The notes under the pieces are model-generated. The model worked only from the letters and a program-made list of their open reading frames with translations, had not been told where the DNA came from and did not search any database. Positions 8,624-18,168 of a stretch of DNA of 59,314 nt are shown here, in pieces; positions within the stretch are counted from its first letter, which is position 1; every line of letters starts with the position of its first letter. Made by a program: the position numbers and the translations under genes. Source of the DNA: JADZGC01 sp964613485. GTDB taxonomy: Bacteria; Patescibacteriota; Saccharimonadia; CAILAD01; GCA-016700035. Where the stretch lies: assembly GCA_964613485.1 (NCBI GenBank), contig CAZTHB010000002.1:1-59314 (forward strand), in the 5' to 3' direction.

Positions 8624-9339
8624 TTGCTTGACTCCACATTCTGTTGGGCTTGATATTCTGAAAGCAGCATTTCTTTATCGGTAATTGCTGGCTTATCTTT
8701 GAAATATAATAGATATGTCATGTCGAGCGTCAGGGAGTTTCCGGTACCAGATATTTTGAGTGTTGAAAAATCAAACACACGCTGAGAAGACTCGATCGCC
8801 TTCAAGAAGTTCTTTATCTGTTCATAGGTACCAGTCGACTTGAATGAAAGCTGAAAACTCGATGCCGATGAATTAGTAGTGGTGGCTTCAGTAGTAGCTG
8901 CTAACGCGACCTGACTTTCCTTAGAAACATTATCGATATCGACTAGAGTCTGTGACTGAATTTTCTGAAAGATCGTGAGGATCGTACCAAGATCGTCTGT
9001 TGCTGGCAAAACTCGCTCGGTGATGCGCGAGAAATCTGACACCCCACTTGAGTCCGGCGTCTTGATTTTTGCTAGCTGGCTCTCTGACTGCTTGAGCTTT
9101 TCTATCTTCTTATTTGCGAGACTAATATAAATGTCCTGGGCCTTTATCTCATTCGACTTTTTGATGTTAGCTTGCGCAAGCTGATAGATAAAATATCCAC
9201 CCACGAGAACCGTGAGAACCGTACCGGTAATAATAATAATCAAGAAGTTGCGCATACTTGTCTGTTGCAGTTGAGTCAATCTCGTATCAGGAGCTTGAAA
9301 CTTTTTATTCTGCGCTGTATCGTTTTTTTTGATTGCCAT
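8620..9339 (-). CDS. pilO: PilO-like pilus alignment protein
   Basis: This 239-residue protein has a polar cytoplasmic start, a membrane helix at about residues 32-52 (LIIIITGTVLTVLVGGYFIY), a coiled coil at 60-100 and a C-terminal ferredoxin-like domain containing SFKSTGTYEQIKNFLKAIE, a typical PilO signature. PilO pairs with PilN to connect the cytoplasmic PilM ring to the pilus. It follows pilN by 2 bases. The N-terminal soluble part is longer than in most PilO proteins. Confidence 0.8.
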   Translation of the reverse strand: MAIKKNDTAQNKKFQAPDTRLTQLQQTSMRNFLIIIITGTVLTVLVGGYFIYQLAQANIKKSNEIKAQDIYISLANKKIEKLKQSESQLAKIKTPDSSGVSDFSRITERVLPATDDLGTILTIFQKIQSQTLVDIDNVSKESQVALAATTEATTTNSSASSFQLSFKSTGTYEQIKNFLKAIESSQRVFDFSTLKISGTGNSLTLDMTYLLYFKDKPAITDKEMLLSEYQAQQNVESSK

Positions 9340-9341
9340 AG

Positions 9342-9977
9342 CTACGACCCCTGCCCTGTTTTCGTGGCATCATTTCTAAACTTCTGCACCAGATCTTTAT
9401 CCACAGAAAATACCACTGAAAATTCCTTTTGATCTGAGCTTTTATTCTTTTTATTCGAGACTGAGTCAATTTTTACATTAGTAAAGACTGCTTTCAAATC
9501 AAGGCCTGGGATTTGTTTCTCTGGATATGTATTGTACGTACTAAGCGCATTGCCAAACAACGCCACAGTATTAAAATCAGGAGCCGTAACGGTAGCCTTG
9601 ACCTCATAGCCCGGGTCTACTGTTAATGAAGTCATCTTTACCTCTTTTGGCAAGGCTTCAGCCAATTGATCAAATAGCTGACTAATAAGGATGCGGCTAT
9701 TGCTTACGCTATACGACGCATTAAGCGAATCATTAAACCACGCAACGTCTTCTTCCACACTCTTCTTCAGTTCAATGTCTTTTTTGAGACTCAAGATTGT
9801 ATCTGAGTTACCACGATACTGTAATGTACGTGTTCCAAGCAGGAGGAGGAGGATGACGATCGAAGCACCCACGCTCGTACATACCAGCATTGCAATAATT
9901 GTCACCAGTCGACGGGTCTGCTGATTTTTGAGCTTGAGGATGCGAGCCTCTGGCAGGAGGTTAACTCGAAGCGACAT
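9342..9977 (-). CDS. pilN: PilN-like pilus assembly protein
   Basis: This 211-residue protein starts MSLRVNLLPEARILKLK. The INLLPxE-type motif at the N-terminus is the segment by which PilN binds PilM. A membrane helix at about residues 28-48 is followed by a coiled coil and an alpha-beta domain (LAEALPKEVKMTSLTVDPG). The start lies one base after the pilM stop. Together with pilM and the PilO-like gene it forms the alignment subcomplex. There is no outer-membrane secretin gene nearby, as expected for a monoderm cell. Confidence 0.88.
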   Translation of the reverse strand: MSLRVNLLPEARILKLKNQQTRRLVTIIAMLVCTSVGASIVILLLLLGTRTLQYRGNSDTILSLKKDIELKKSVEEDVAWFNDSLNASYSVSNSRILISQLFDQLAEALPKEVKMTSLTVDPGYEVKATVTAPDFNTVALFGNALSTYNTYPEKQIPGLDLKAVFTNVKIDSVSNKKNKSSDQKEFSVVFSVDKDLVQKFRNDATKTGQGS

Positions 9978-9978
9978 A

Positions 9979-11016
9979 CTACACCATGTTCCTCAAGCCT
10001 AGACCAACGGCCGTCGAGTAAGACAATGCCATGCCCGCTAAGCGATCAGTAAAGTCTCGTGAGTAGCTAATCTTTTGCCATGGATTACCCATCTCAACCG
10101 CTAATCCAAGGGCATTAGCCAGGTACACCGGAAGCTCCGGCATAGCAGCTGGGCCACCCGTTATGACAATCTTTTCGATCTTCCCTGCATTACCCTGACT
10201 ATAGAAAAAGTCGACTGACTTACGGATCTCATCCACGATATTATCGAGAAGTGGCTTCATTGCGCGAAATACCTGGCCTTCAAGCTTTGTTTGGGTCATG
10301 CCAAACTTCCGCACGAACTGCTCGGCCTGCACTTCATCGAGACCTAAATTTTGCGCTGTCACGCGAATGAGCGACTTCGCGCCAATATTGACCGATCGAA
10401 TAAGGCCAGTTACACCTTTTGCCACTAATGCGATATCGGTCGTGAGCGACGTAAAGTCAACCAGCACAACGTCGATGTCAGCAGTCGGCACCATGGCTCG
10501 TGCCTGAGCGATCGCATTGACGTCCAATGCCATAAGCTCAAGTCCAGCCGACTGGAAGATACTGAGGTATTTATTTGCGACTACTGTTGGTGTAGCCACG
10601 ATCAGCACATCAATCTCTGCAACATCCTTATCTTGCGTCACTTTCGTAAAATCCAACTTGACCTGCTCAAGCGGCATTGGGATATATTTGTCAGCCTGAT
10701 AGCGGATAGAGTGCGCGATCTCCTGCTCGGTCATTTGCGGCATCTTGATGATGCTCGCAAATACCTTACTCGCCGGCAGCCCAGCTACGACGTTCTTGGT
10801 GCTCACACGAGCATCATTTGCAAGCTGCTTTAATGCAGCCGCGACTCGCTCGAGGTCCGCCGGTGCGTCAGAGCTCATGATCCCCTGTGGGAGCTCGATG
10901 TCACCGTACGTTACGAGCGTAGGTTTGTCGTGTATGTTTTTGAGCTCAACGAGTCGAACCCCGGAGTTACCGAGATCTACACCAAAGTAATGTTCATCTT
11001 CTGTAAATACTTGCAT
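9979..11016 (-). CDS. pilM: Pilus assembly protein PilM (actin-like ATPase)
   Basis: This 345-residue cytoplasmic protein has the actin/FtsA fold. A phosphate-1 motif, GVDLGNSGVRLVEL, lies at about residues 12-25, a phosphate-2 region DVVLVDFTSLTTDIALV near 185, and the adenosine motif IVITGGPAAMPELPVYL near 285. PilM forms a ring bound to the N-terminus of PilN. It is the first gene of the compact pilus operon. TATCAT lies 7 bases before its ATG, with a weak TTATGG 17 bases further up, so an operon promoter with leaderless initiation is possible. Confidence 0.93.
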   Translation of the reverse strand: MQVFTEDEHYFGVDLGNSGVRLVELKNIHDKPTLVTYGDIELPQGIMSSDAPADLERVAAALKQLANDARVSTKNVVAGLPASKVFASIIKMPQMTEQEIAHSIRYQADKYIPMPLEQVKLDFTKVTQDKDVAEIDVLIVATPTVVANKYLSIFQSAGLELMALDVNAIAQARAMVPTADIDVVLVDFTSLTTDIALVAKGVTGLIRSVNIGAKSLIRVTAQNLGLDEVQAEQFVRKFGMTQTKLEGQVFRAMKPLLDNIVDEIRKSVDFFYSQGNAGKIEKIVITGGPAAMPELPVYLANALGLAVEMGNPWQKISYSRDFTDRLAGMALSYSTAVGLGLRNMV

Positions 11017-11128
11017 ACTAGTTATGATAATTCCTACTTAATTTTACCATAACTACTTTCGTGAATGGGGACTTTTTAGCTTATGAGTTTTTACTATTGC
11101 GAACCGCTGCCTATTGGAGGTAAGGCGT

Positions 11129-14100
11129 TTAAAGCTTAGGGGTGTAATTGCCCTGTAGGTATACCAGGGAGTCTGAGTTACCATTTGGCAAAAGGTCAAA
11201 TCCAGGAGGGGTTGTAATAAGGCTCATACCATTACCGATAATATCTTCAGCTGGTTCGCCCCAATATCTATCCTCAGGTTGATAATCGAAGTCAGGATTA
11301 CTTATTGGTAGACCCGTGTTGTTTTGGAAATAGTTACGTCCAAAGGCTACACCATTCAACCCATACAGACCTCCACGCACCACGAGCCTCTTATTACACT
11401 GCTGGGCTTGAGCAACTTCTGCTGGACTGGCTGGGTTTTTGTATCCGGTCGTGTTCGTTGGATAAGCAGAGCAAGTATAGATCTTACCGGTAGCAAATAT
11501 GTACGCATCTATTCGGGTAACTGCTGGGTCAATATACACATCGCCCTTAACGAGAATTCCGAGGCTCGGTAATGCCGCTGCCAGATCCGTCAGATCACCT
11601 GCTGAGTTATAACTTACAGTTGCCGGACTCATTGCGACAATATCTGCTTTGATGGTCAATGAATCATCCAGTAAGACAGTGCCCTTACCACCATTGTATT
11701 TTTTTGGAGAAGGACCGTTTAGGGTGTCTCCGCCGTTTACTATATGAAATGCCGGGCAATTACTGCCTATAAAGCTGCCACCGATATACTGCCCTGCCGC
11801 GTTCAGTACAGAGTTAATACTACCGATCTTCTTCTCAGCACGCTTCGTAGGATCAAGCGGCGGCTTAGCTGGATCGTAGGATGTGCAAGTTGAACTATCT
11901 GCGATGCTCTTCACTCGATCATAGTAACTCGACATCTGGTCTTTCTGTAACGTGACTTCGTATGGAGAGAAGGTTGAAGCGCAAGCAGAGTTAGCATTTG
12001 CCTGCCCGAATAAATATGCATTTGAGCTACAGAAGTTACTCCCACCCATCACTGCCATAACCATATAGGTTGTGTCAAAGCTTGGGTCAGTAGCTTTCCT
12101 TACACCGCGCACGCCTGAGGGCTGCCCAACAATCCCCTGACTACTTATCATATCTAGCGATGTAGTAGAGCCATTCTGAATTCTCAGCCATGGATGATAG
12201 AATCCTCGCACAGTTACGGTTGTCTGACAAATCTGCCCAAACTCTTCTATACCACTTGGTCCTACATAAGCCATTTGCACCTTAAGTGGGATGTTCCGAC
12301 CTGTAATATTTGCAGCTTGTGGCTTCAGGGAGACATTAAATGTATGGTTAGCACCTGGATTTACCGTGTCGCTATCGCTAAGCGCTCCACCAGACACCAA
12401 CTGTGTAGTGGGACTAGTCCAAAATTCATCGCTATCCTCGGTCAAAACTAGGCGGTGGCCTTCATCTACACTTGGCTTCTTCTTCCATATTGAGCCACCA
12501 TTATTACCCATTACAACTTGTACATTGATAGTGCCTGCCATATCTGCCCCGCCGCCGAGCACGGCATTGAAGTTATTGCTAATACACTGGGCACTATTCG
12601 CGCAAACGTGTGTCTTCGTATCGAGATTGTAGGTAGTGCCTCCATATGTTGCGGTGAGGCGCAATGTGCGAGTCACTCCATCCTTGTACTCGTTTGGTAC
12701 AGTTATACTCGAGCTACTACCGAGTGAAACACCATCAATAGTAAGGTCAACTGTAGTCCCGCTCGGACCAGATACACTAGTTGTAATAAGAGAGCATGTC
12801 GATGTGATAGTGCCGCTGATCTTTGGTTTATATACCCAATCCACCGTAATAGTCTCGCCATTACCCGCCTGGCCAGCATAGTACTGATAGGTCGATGACG
12901 GGATAAGCGGCCCACCACTCTCCTTATACCCAACGAGATCGAAGCCAGTAACATTCGCTGAGGTCAACGAGTGAGCTTGATTTGCCAAGATACCGTTGAT
13001 CGCATATGGGTTACTTGTGTCGCAGGCCGTCGAGTCAATACAGACATTCGCTCCGCCATACGGACTACCAACAGCTCCAGCTTCGTTTATCTTACGGCCA
13101 GTGAAATTTACTCGTGGTGGCTCTTCTGGACGATTGTCCTTAAAGTGCACCGTGATGCTTGTCGTGACACCAGATCCTACATAAAAGCTATGCGGCTCGG
13201 CAGTGATGTCAAACACTGCACCAGGAGGTTGGTTTGAATACGTTGCTTCCATCTTTAAGTAAGACCAGTTGTCGTTAAGATCCATAGGAGACACTGTGCC
13301 GCCTACATTAGAGATAAGCGCCAAATAATAACCGCCGGAGTTTATCTCATCCCTCCATTCAGCGCTAGATTGAGTGTCATTATCAAGACAAATAAAGGTA
13401 AACCCGAATGGATTGCCTGGTCCAGCAATGCTCGTACTTGATACACAATCAACCAGTCTCTTGTCGGTCGGTACCCGCCCTTCTACCACAGAACCATCAC
13501 GATTATGAAGGATATGCGTGATCTTAATCGTGCCCTTCAAAATTGGCGCGCAGTCTATGTAGATGTCCTTGTTGCCCTGATTGGACCCATTCGCACCAGA
13601 TGGCATAATCAGATCCACGTCCTTCTGACAGCCTCCTGGAACTGTGACGATCGCGCGCCACTTGATATAGCAGCTAAAAGCTTGACCAGTCAACGATGCG
13701 TTTCTGTCACTCAGAGCATTAGCACTCCAGCTACCAGATGACCAATAGCCTGCCCCGTCCGTAGGAAAAGCACCATCGGCAGAGGCGTTACCGCAGCGGG
13801 CCTGACCTGCACGCGGCGTAACCAACACTGTAGCCCCCGACCACGGGTCGCCAGAAGAGCGCATCACCCTACCGCTAAATGTCACCGTATGGCGATCCGT
13901 CGCAGTCACACTACAAGCAGAGGCATTTTGAACGCCCAAGATGGAGCGAGCAATCTTTGAGAATATCGAGCTATTGCTCGCAATAGAGCAGAAAAATGCA
14001 TCGTTATCAGCAATCTGCTTCTGCGAGAAGGCGGAAGTCAATTTGCGAACATCCCACCCGTCATTGAAGAGACTTGCATCTTTTAGCACCTGCGCGTTGT

Positions 14101-15139
14101 AGTCATCCCACGAAGCGAATGAGCCTTCACCAATAGCAGTCAAGCGATCAATGTAATAGTATCCAGCTGCAGATTTCGTGATTGGCGTAAATTCACCAAC
14201 CTTCGTCAGGCGCTCTATTTCATTCCACTCGCTCTGGTCTTGAAATTGTCCGGGATTCGCTGCCCTATTGAGATTCAGCATCTTGATTGGTATCGCAGCT
14301 GATGGCGATAACGCGCTTGAATCTTCTAGATCTCTGCCGCTCGTTGCTACATTAATAATCTCTTCATCACTTGCATTGCGTTGCATGAGTGGCAAAATTC
14401 TTTGCTCGAGCGCTCCCTTCGCTAGGCGATCGGCCTCAGCCTCAGACCATGTAACTCCATTTACTGCTGAGATATCCCAGCGAGTAATGACGTGCAATAC
14501 ATCTCGATAACTCAGAACCTTAGTCGCAAGCACATCCTGCATTGCACGCATGCGGATAGCTCGAATTGCAGTTGCATCATCGGTAAATCCATATATAGCC
14601 TTGATGGCCTCAATATTGAGACGAATCGTCTCCGCATCATTGCTACCCTTCAAAGAATCTGGATTCTTTTGGAGCTCTTTGACGATATCAGAGTCCTTGA
14701 GCGACAATTTATTTCGCTCCATATCTGCCAACATTGCCTGTTCGATGAGGAGTTGCTCTCGCGCGTACTTCTCTACATCGGTGCCGGACGTGCTGCCATC
14801 ACGATTTGTCGCTAGCTTTCCATATGCATTCTTGGCATCCTCAAATTGCTGCTTACTTATCGTCTTCCCTTTTATTCGTGCGACAGCATCCCTATTCACA
14901 AAGTAGTTATAACCAACAAAAGCGACTGCAGCCACAAGCACAATCACAAAAATACCCAGGATCTTGGTCTTGAGCGTAAACCGAGGCGCTTTGTGCTTCA
15001 TGATATTAGCTGGGCCTTCTATTTCCCCACTCCCTGCATTGGTCGCCACAGTTGGTTGCACAACAGTAGTAGGCACACTGCCACGCTGCAGCTTGCCGCC
15101 GTCCTTCTTGGGACGCAAACTATCGATTGATCGAGGCAT
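11129..15139 (-). CDS. Very large membrane-anchored surface protein, SurA-like N-terminus, next to pilus operon
   Basis: This protein has 1336 residues. Residues 1-50 are polar and probably cytoplasmic, and a membrane helix lies near 55-78. The segment after it (ARIKGKTISKQQFEDAKNAY, then EQLLIEQAMLADMERNKLSL) resembles the SurA_N chaperone domain. From about 400 to 950 there are successive Ig-like or carboxypeptidase-regulatory-like segments (TFSGRVM, KGTIKITHI, NFTGRKI, KISGTIT and AGTINVQV starts) with many cysteines. The last 350 residues look like a beta-structured domain that includes VVRGGLYGLNGVAFGRNYF. No sortase motif is present. It is transcribed toward pilM, 112 bases upstream, with no clear terminator between. 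A pilus-linked adhesin or tip protein is inference only. Confidence 0.8.
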   Translation of the reverse strand: MPRSIDSLRPKKDGGKLQRGSVPTTVVQPTVATNAGSGEIEGPANIMKHKAPRFTLKTKILGIFVIVLVAAVAFVGYNYFVNRDAVARIKGKTISKQQFEDAKNAYGKLATNRDGSTSGTDVEKYAREQLLIEQAMLADMERNKLSLKDSDIVKELQKNPDSLKGSNDAETIRLNIEAIKAIYGFTDDATAIRAIRMRAMQDVLATKVLSYRDVLHVITRWDISAVNGVTWSEAEADRLAKGALEQRILPLMQRNASDEEIINVATSGRDLEDSSALSPSAAIPIKMLNLNRAANPGQFQDQSEWNEIERLTKVGEFTPITKSAAGYYYIDRLTAIGEGSFASWDDYNAQVLKDASLFNDGWDVRKLTSAFSQKQIADNDAFFCSIASNSSIFSKIARSILGVQNASACSVTATDRHTVTFSGRVMRSSGDPWSGATVLVTPRAGQARCGNASADGAFPTDGAGYWSSGSWSANALSDRNASLTGQAFSCYIKWRAIVTVPGGCQKDVDLIMPSGANGSNQGNKDIYIDCAPILKGTIKITHILHNRDGSVVEGRVPTDKRLVDCVSSTSIAGPGNPFGFTFICLDNDTQSSAEWRDEINSGGYYLALISNVGGTVSPMDLNDNWSYLKMEATYSNQPPGAVFDITAEPHSFYVGSGVTTSITVHFKDNRPEEPPRVNFTGRKINEAGAVGSPYGGANVCIDSTACDTSNPYAINGILANQAHSLTSANVTGFDLVGYKESGGPLIPSSTYQYYAGQAGNGETITVDWVYKPKISGTITSTCSLITTSVSGPSGTTVDLTIDGVSLGSSSSITVPNEYKDGVTRTLRLTATYGGTTYNLDTKTHVCANSAQCISNNFNAVLGGGADMAGTINVQVVMGNNGGSIWKKKPSVDEGHRLVLTEDSDEFWTSPTTQLVSGGALSDSDTVNPGANHTFNVSLKPQAANITGRNIPLKVQMAYVGPSGIEEFGQICQTTVTVRGFYHPWLRIQNGSTTSLDMISSQGIVGQPSGVRGVRKATDPSFDTTYMVMAVMGGSNFCSSNAYLFGQANANSACASTFSPYEVTLQKDQMSSYYDRVKSIADSSTCTSYDPAKPPLDPTKRAEKKIGSINSVLNAAGQYIGGSFIGSNCPAFHIVNGGDTLNGPSPKKYNGGKGTVLLDDSLTIKADIVAMSPATVSYNSAGDLTDLAAALPSLGILVKGDVYIDPAVTRIDAYIFATGKIYTCSAYPTNTTGYKNPASPAEVAQAQQCNKRLVVRGGLYGLNGVAFGRNYFQNNTGLPISNPDFDYQPEDRYWGEPAEDIIGNGMSLITTPPGFDLLPNGNSDSLVYLQGNYTPKL

Positions 15140-15256
15140 ACCTTTTCCACGTCATAATACTTACGTCTATGTTACCGTGGGACATAAGTGAGCGCAAGCA
15201 CTTTGATCGTGATGAATCAAAATTATGCTTGATCTGCAAAATATTCTCCTATCTGA

Positions 15257-15262
15257 TACAAT
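15257..15262 (+). promoter_or_regulatory. Extended -10 box for leaderless ychF
   Basis: TGATACAAT contains an extended -10 (TG, one base, TACAAT). It ends 7 bases before the ychF ATG at 15269, so the predicted transcript starts at the start codon. No ribosome binding site is present. Confidence 0.6.
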
Positions 15263-15268
15263 GTCCGG

Positions 15269-16351
15269 ATGAGCAATCTAAGTATCGGCATAGTCGGTCT
15301 GCCAAACGTGGGCAAATCCACCCTCTTCAATGCCCTCACAAAGTCAGACATTCTTGCAGCCAACTACCCATTCGCAACGATCGAACCCAATGTCGGCATA
15401 GTACCGCTTCCTGACAACCGTCTTGGGCGCCTAGCTGAAGTCGTAGGCTCCGAAAAAACTATTCCCGCCCCCGTGAGCTTCACAGACATCGCCGGCATCG
15501 TAAAGGGAGCTGCCGAAGGAGCTGGCTTGGGTAATAAATTCTTAAGTCACATTCGAGAATGTGCTGCCATCGTGCAAGTCGTGCGTGCCTTCGAGAATGA
15601 TGACATAATTCATGTCAACAATTCCATCGATCCATCGCGCGACATCGATACTATCAAAACTGAGCTCATTCTAGCCGATCTCTCAACTATCGATAAGGCT
15701 CTTCCACGCTACGAAAAAGAGTCAAAGAACTCCCCAGAAGCAAAACAAGCGGTTGCGGATTTACAAGCTCTGCGTGACGCACTGGATAATGGCGAGCTGG
15801 CGATCACGCAATATACCGAAGAGATTCCGCAAGCCGTGCGCGAACTCCAACTAATAACCGCCAAGCCTTTTATCTACGTCTTCAATGTCGACGAAGCAGG
15901 GCTCAGTGATACAGTACGACATGCTGAACTCATCGCGAGTGTGTCTCCCCTCTCCGCAATCGTACTTTGTGCCGAGCTCGAATCACAGCTTAAGGACATG
16001 AGTAGTGAAGACGCACATGAGCTGCTTGGCGAATACGGCCAACATGAATCGGGGCTCGAGAAGCTCGCCCATCTTGGATTTAAGACACTAGGCCTGCAGA
16101 CATATTTCACCGCTGGCGAAAAGGAGGCTAAAGCCTGGGTCATCCCACAAGGTGCAACCGCTCCAGAAGCTGCGGGGGTCATTCATACTGATTTTGAAAA
16201 GGGCTTCATCAAAGCTGAGGTCGTGGGCTGGGAAGATTTTGTTGGATTAGGAGGGTGGGCCGGTGCACGAGAGTCAGGTAAGGCGCGCCTTGAGGGACGC
16301 GACTACATCATGCAGGACGGCGATGTGGTTCTGTTTAAATTCAACGTGTAG
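15269..16351 (+). CDS. ychF: Ribosome-binding ATPase YchF
   Basis: This Obg-family P-loop protein has 360 residues, the normal length. G1 is GLPNVGKSTLFNALT (about residue 10), G3 is DIAGIVKGAAEGAGLGNKFL, and the NKxD position reads NVDE, which is the usual change that makes YchF prefer ATP. The C-terminal TGS-like domain ends in the family hallmark RDYIMQDGDVVLFKFNV. YchF binds 70S ribosomes and is linked to translation and stress control. It stands alone on the plus strand, divergent from the large surface protein. Confidence 0.97.
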   Translation: MSNLSIGIVGLPNVGKSTLFNALTKSDILAANYPFATIEPNVGIVPLPDNRLGRLAEVVGSEKTIPAPVSFTDIAGIVKGAAEGAGLGNKFLSHIRECAAIVQVVRAFENDDIIHVNNSIDPSRDIDTIKTELILADLSTIDKALPRYEKESKNSPEAKQAVADLQALRDALDNGELAITQYTEEIPQAVRELQLITAKPFIYVFNVDEAGLSDTVRHAELIASVSPLSAIVLCAELESQLKDMSSEDAHELLGEYGQHESGLEKLAHLGFKTLGLQTYFTAGEKEAKAWVIPQGATAPEAAGVIHTDFEKGFIKAEVVGWEDFVGLGGWAGARESGKARLEGRDYIMQDGDVVLFKFNV

Positions 16352-16368
16352 TTCTATCGAAATAAATA

Positions 16369-16388
16369 GCCCGGTCCGTAGACCGAGC
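16369..16388 (-). terminator. Terminator of the HIT gene
   Basis: In the minus-strand RNA an 8-bp stem, GCUCGGUC with GACCGGGC (one U-G pair), closes a UACG loop and is followed by UAUUUAUUU. It lies between the convergent ychF and HIT genes. The U-G pair would be an A-C mismatch on the other strand, so it acts mainly on the HIT transcript. Confidence 0.6.
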
Positions 16389-16394
16389 CCATTC

Positions 16395-16862
16395 TCAACC
16401 ACCCAACAGTCGAGTCTGAATCTGACGCAGTAACTCCCTAGGCACTACATTCGTCACCTCGCGCTTATGGTGCTCACCAAACTCAAGATCGCTGAATTCA
16501 ATACCTCCGATTTCTACTGGATGAGCATAACGCGGCCGAACATGCCAATGGACATGTGGCTTTGGATCGGGATCGCGGTATGCATTGTTCATCAACGCAG
16601 CCCATGTCACATGCGTTGCGCCGAGCCTGGTTTTGACCTGCTCTTCGTAAGACTGAATCACGAAACGCAAGTCCATCCACTCATCTTCTGAGAGATCACT
16701 TAGCTCTCCCACGTGCCTGATGCTCGTTACATATGCGCGCCCTAGATAGAACTGGTCTGGAGCGAGTGTCACTTGCCAGAATTCGGTCGTGACGATACCC
16801 ATGCGCCCTTCAGACTCAAGAATATCGCAAACCTGACAACCTTCTACTGGATTGAGATCCAA
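16395..16862 (-). CDS. HIT-family nucleotide hydrolase/transferase
   Basis: This 155-residue protein carries the histidine triad HVHWHVRPR near residue 105, the catalytic signature of HIT proteins, which hydrolyse dinucleoside polyphosphates or nucleoside phosphoramidates. The N-terminal CQVCDILE resembles the zinc-like CxxC of Ap4A hydrolase types. The translation start appears to be TTG at 16862, because no upstream ATG or GTG is in frame and AGAAGGG-like purines lie before it. It is a single gene with its own terminator. The substrate is unknown. Confidence 0.85.
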   Translation of the reverse strand: MDLNPVEGCQVCDILESEGRMGIVTTEFWQVTLAPDQFYLGRAYVTSIRHVGELSDLSEDEWMDLRFVIQSYEEQVKTRLGATHVTWAALMNNAYRDPDPKPHVHWHVRPRYAHPVEIGGIEFSDLEFGEHHKREVTNVVPRELLRQIQTRLLGG

Positions 16863-16951
16863 GGTACTTTCCCTTCTCTATCGAATTTGAGAATGACGCA
16901 AAGTATACTATTACACCGAACATTCTTCAAGAATGAGCGGTATGGTAAAGA

Positions 16952-17527
16952 CTAAGCCTCGAGATCTTCGGACAAAATCCAGGTAATGTACGATTCGCGT
17001 AACTGGTAGTTGCCTACCTCCTGGGGAATGTGCTGATACAGACTCTCTAAATCCAAATATTTAGTCAACAATAACTTAAGGAGATCAAATCTCGGGATAT
17101 GTGCCCTCAGGCGCAGACCAGGATCATCATCAATAATGAGTATGCCTTGAGTGGCATTAATGAGGTGACCTTCTCTTTGCACATACAACAAGCTTAGGGC
17201 TTTCTTTGAAGGAAACCAGCCGTCGGTTTTTAGCCGCTCAAGACTCTTTTCGATCTCCGGTTTCAACGCAGCTATCTCGGCCTTAGCATATTCACTACCT
17301 TCATCGATCCACTCGGCGAAATCCCAAAGCAAGTGTGCAAAATGATACGCTGTCGGCTTATGGCTATCATCTCTCACAGTAAGCTCATCAGATAGATCTT
17401 TGCCAGAAGCGGGATTCATCTCGCGAGCACATAACTCATCGTACATCTGCTTCAGAGCCCGATACAGCTCAGCGGCTGATAGGTCTGGCTTATTGGCAAT
17501 CTTCTTAATGTCTGAATCTAATGACAT
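16952..17527 (-). CDS. Hypothetical protein, 191 residues
   Basis: I do not recognise a family. The start at ATG 17527 (MSLDSDIKKIANKPDLSAAEL) is chosen over an ATG 18 bases upstream because CAGGAG sits 9 bases before it. The protein is soluble, mostly helical and acidic. It contains a histidine/tryptophan stretch (AYHFAHLLWDFAEWIDEG) and a later segment LINATQGILIIDDDPGLRLR. No signal peptide or membrane helix is present. It lies downstream of efp on the same strand, 50 bases away, and may be cotranscribed with it. Confidence 0.75.
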   Translation of the reverse strand: MSLDSDIKKIANKPDLSAAELYRALKQMYDELCAREMNPASGKDLSDELTVRDDSHKPTAYHFAHLLWDFAEWIDEGSEYAKAEIAALKPEIEKSLERLKTDGWFPSKKALSLLYVQREGHLINATQGILIIDDDPGLRLRAHIPRFDLLKLLLTKYLDLESLYQHIPQEVGNYQLRESYITWILSEDLEA

Positions 17528-17577
17528 GCAATACTCCTGCGACACATTATACGCTCGAGAAGCAAGTAGGACTTACT

Positions 17578-18138
17578 CTACTTCACGCGTTCGAGATAGA
17601 CACCTGAACGTGTATCTACTTTGACCATATCACCAGCCTTGATAAATAACGGAGCTTGTACTTCGATGCCAGTCTCGAGCTTCACGGCCTTAGTCGCACC
17701 AGCAGCCGAGTTACCCTTATCTGATCCTGGCGCCTCTACAACCTTCAAGGGCACATTTTTCGGCCATTCAAAGCCAATTATTTGATCCCGGAAGAGATAG
17801 CCTTCGATTTCACCACCTTCAATAATGTACTTCGGCAAATCCGCATCAACGCTCATAGAAACTTCGTGAGTCTCATACGACTCCAAATCCATCAGCGAAT
17901 GCGTATCACCTTGTGTATAGAGATACTGCATCTTTACGCGCTGCAAGTCAGCCGGCTTCACGCGCTCATCGTTACGAAACGTTCGATCAATTACCCCGCC
18001 CGTTATGAGATTTTTGAGCTTGGTGTTCACTATGGAACCACCTCGACCCATCTGCTTTTGTGCATAATCGACGACTTTGTAGGGCGCTCCATCTATCTCG
18101 ATGAGGGTATCTTTGCGTAAGTCAGTTGGTCCGTACAT
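17578..18138 (-). CDS. efp: Translation elongation factor P
   Basis: This is a three-domain EF-P of 186 residues, which relieves ribosome stalling at polyproline. Domain I contains the tip loop KQMGRGGSIVNTKLKNL with Arg at position 32, so it is of the arginine rather than the lysine type. Domain II (YLYTQGDTHSLMDLESYE) and the C-terminal OB domain (GIEVQAPLFIKAGDMVKVDTRSG) are complete. AAGGAG precedes the ATG. It is encoded downstream of rpsR, with a structured repeat element between. Several proline-rich proteins in this window (PilT, the 391-residue membrane protein) are plausible clients. Confidence 0.96.
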   Translation of the reverse strand: MYGPTDLRKDTLIEIDGAPYKVVDYAQKQMGRGGSIVNTKLKNLITGGVIDRTFRNDERVKPADLQRVKMQYLYTQGDTHSLMDLESYETHEVSMSVDADLPKYIIEGGEIEGYLFRDQIIGFEWPKNVPLKVVEAPGSDKGNSAAGATKAVKLETGIEVQAPLFIKAGDMVKVDTRSGVYLERVK

Positions 18139-18168
18139 ATTGTATATGTCTCCTTAATATTATCGTGA

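Noticed and set aside
17425..17445. A third ACTCATCGTAC string resembling the repeat element
   Set aside because: It lies on the plus strand inside a coding region, and none of the other conserved blocks or stems of the element are next to it.
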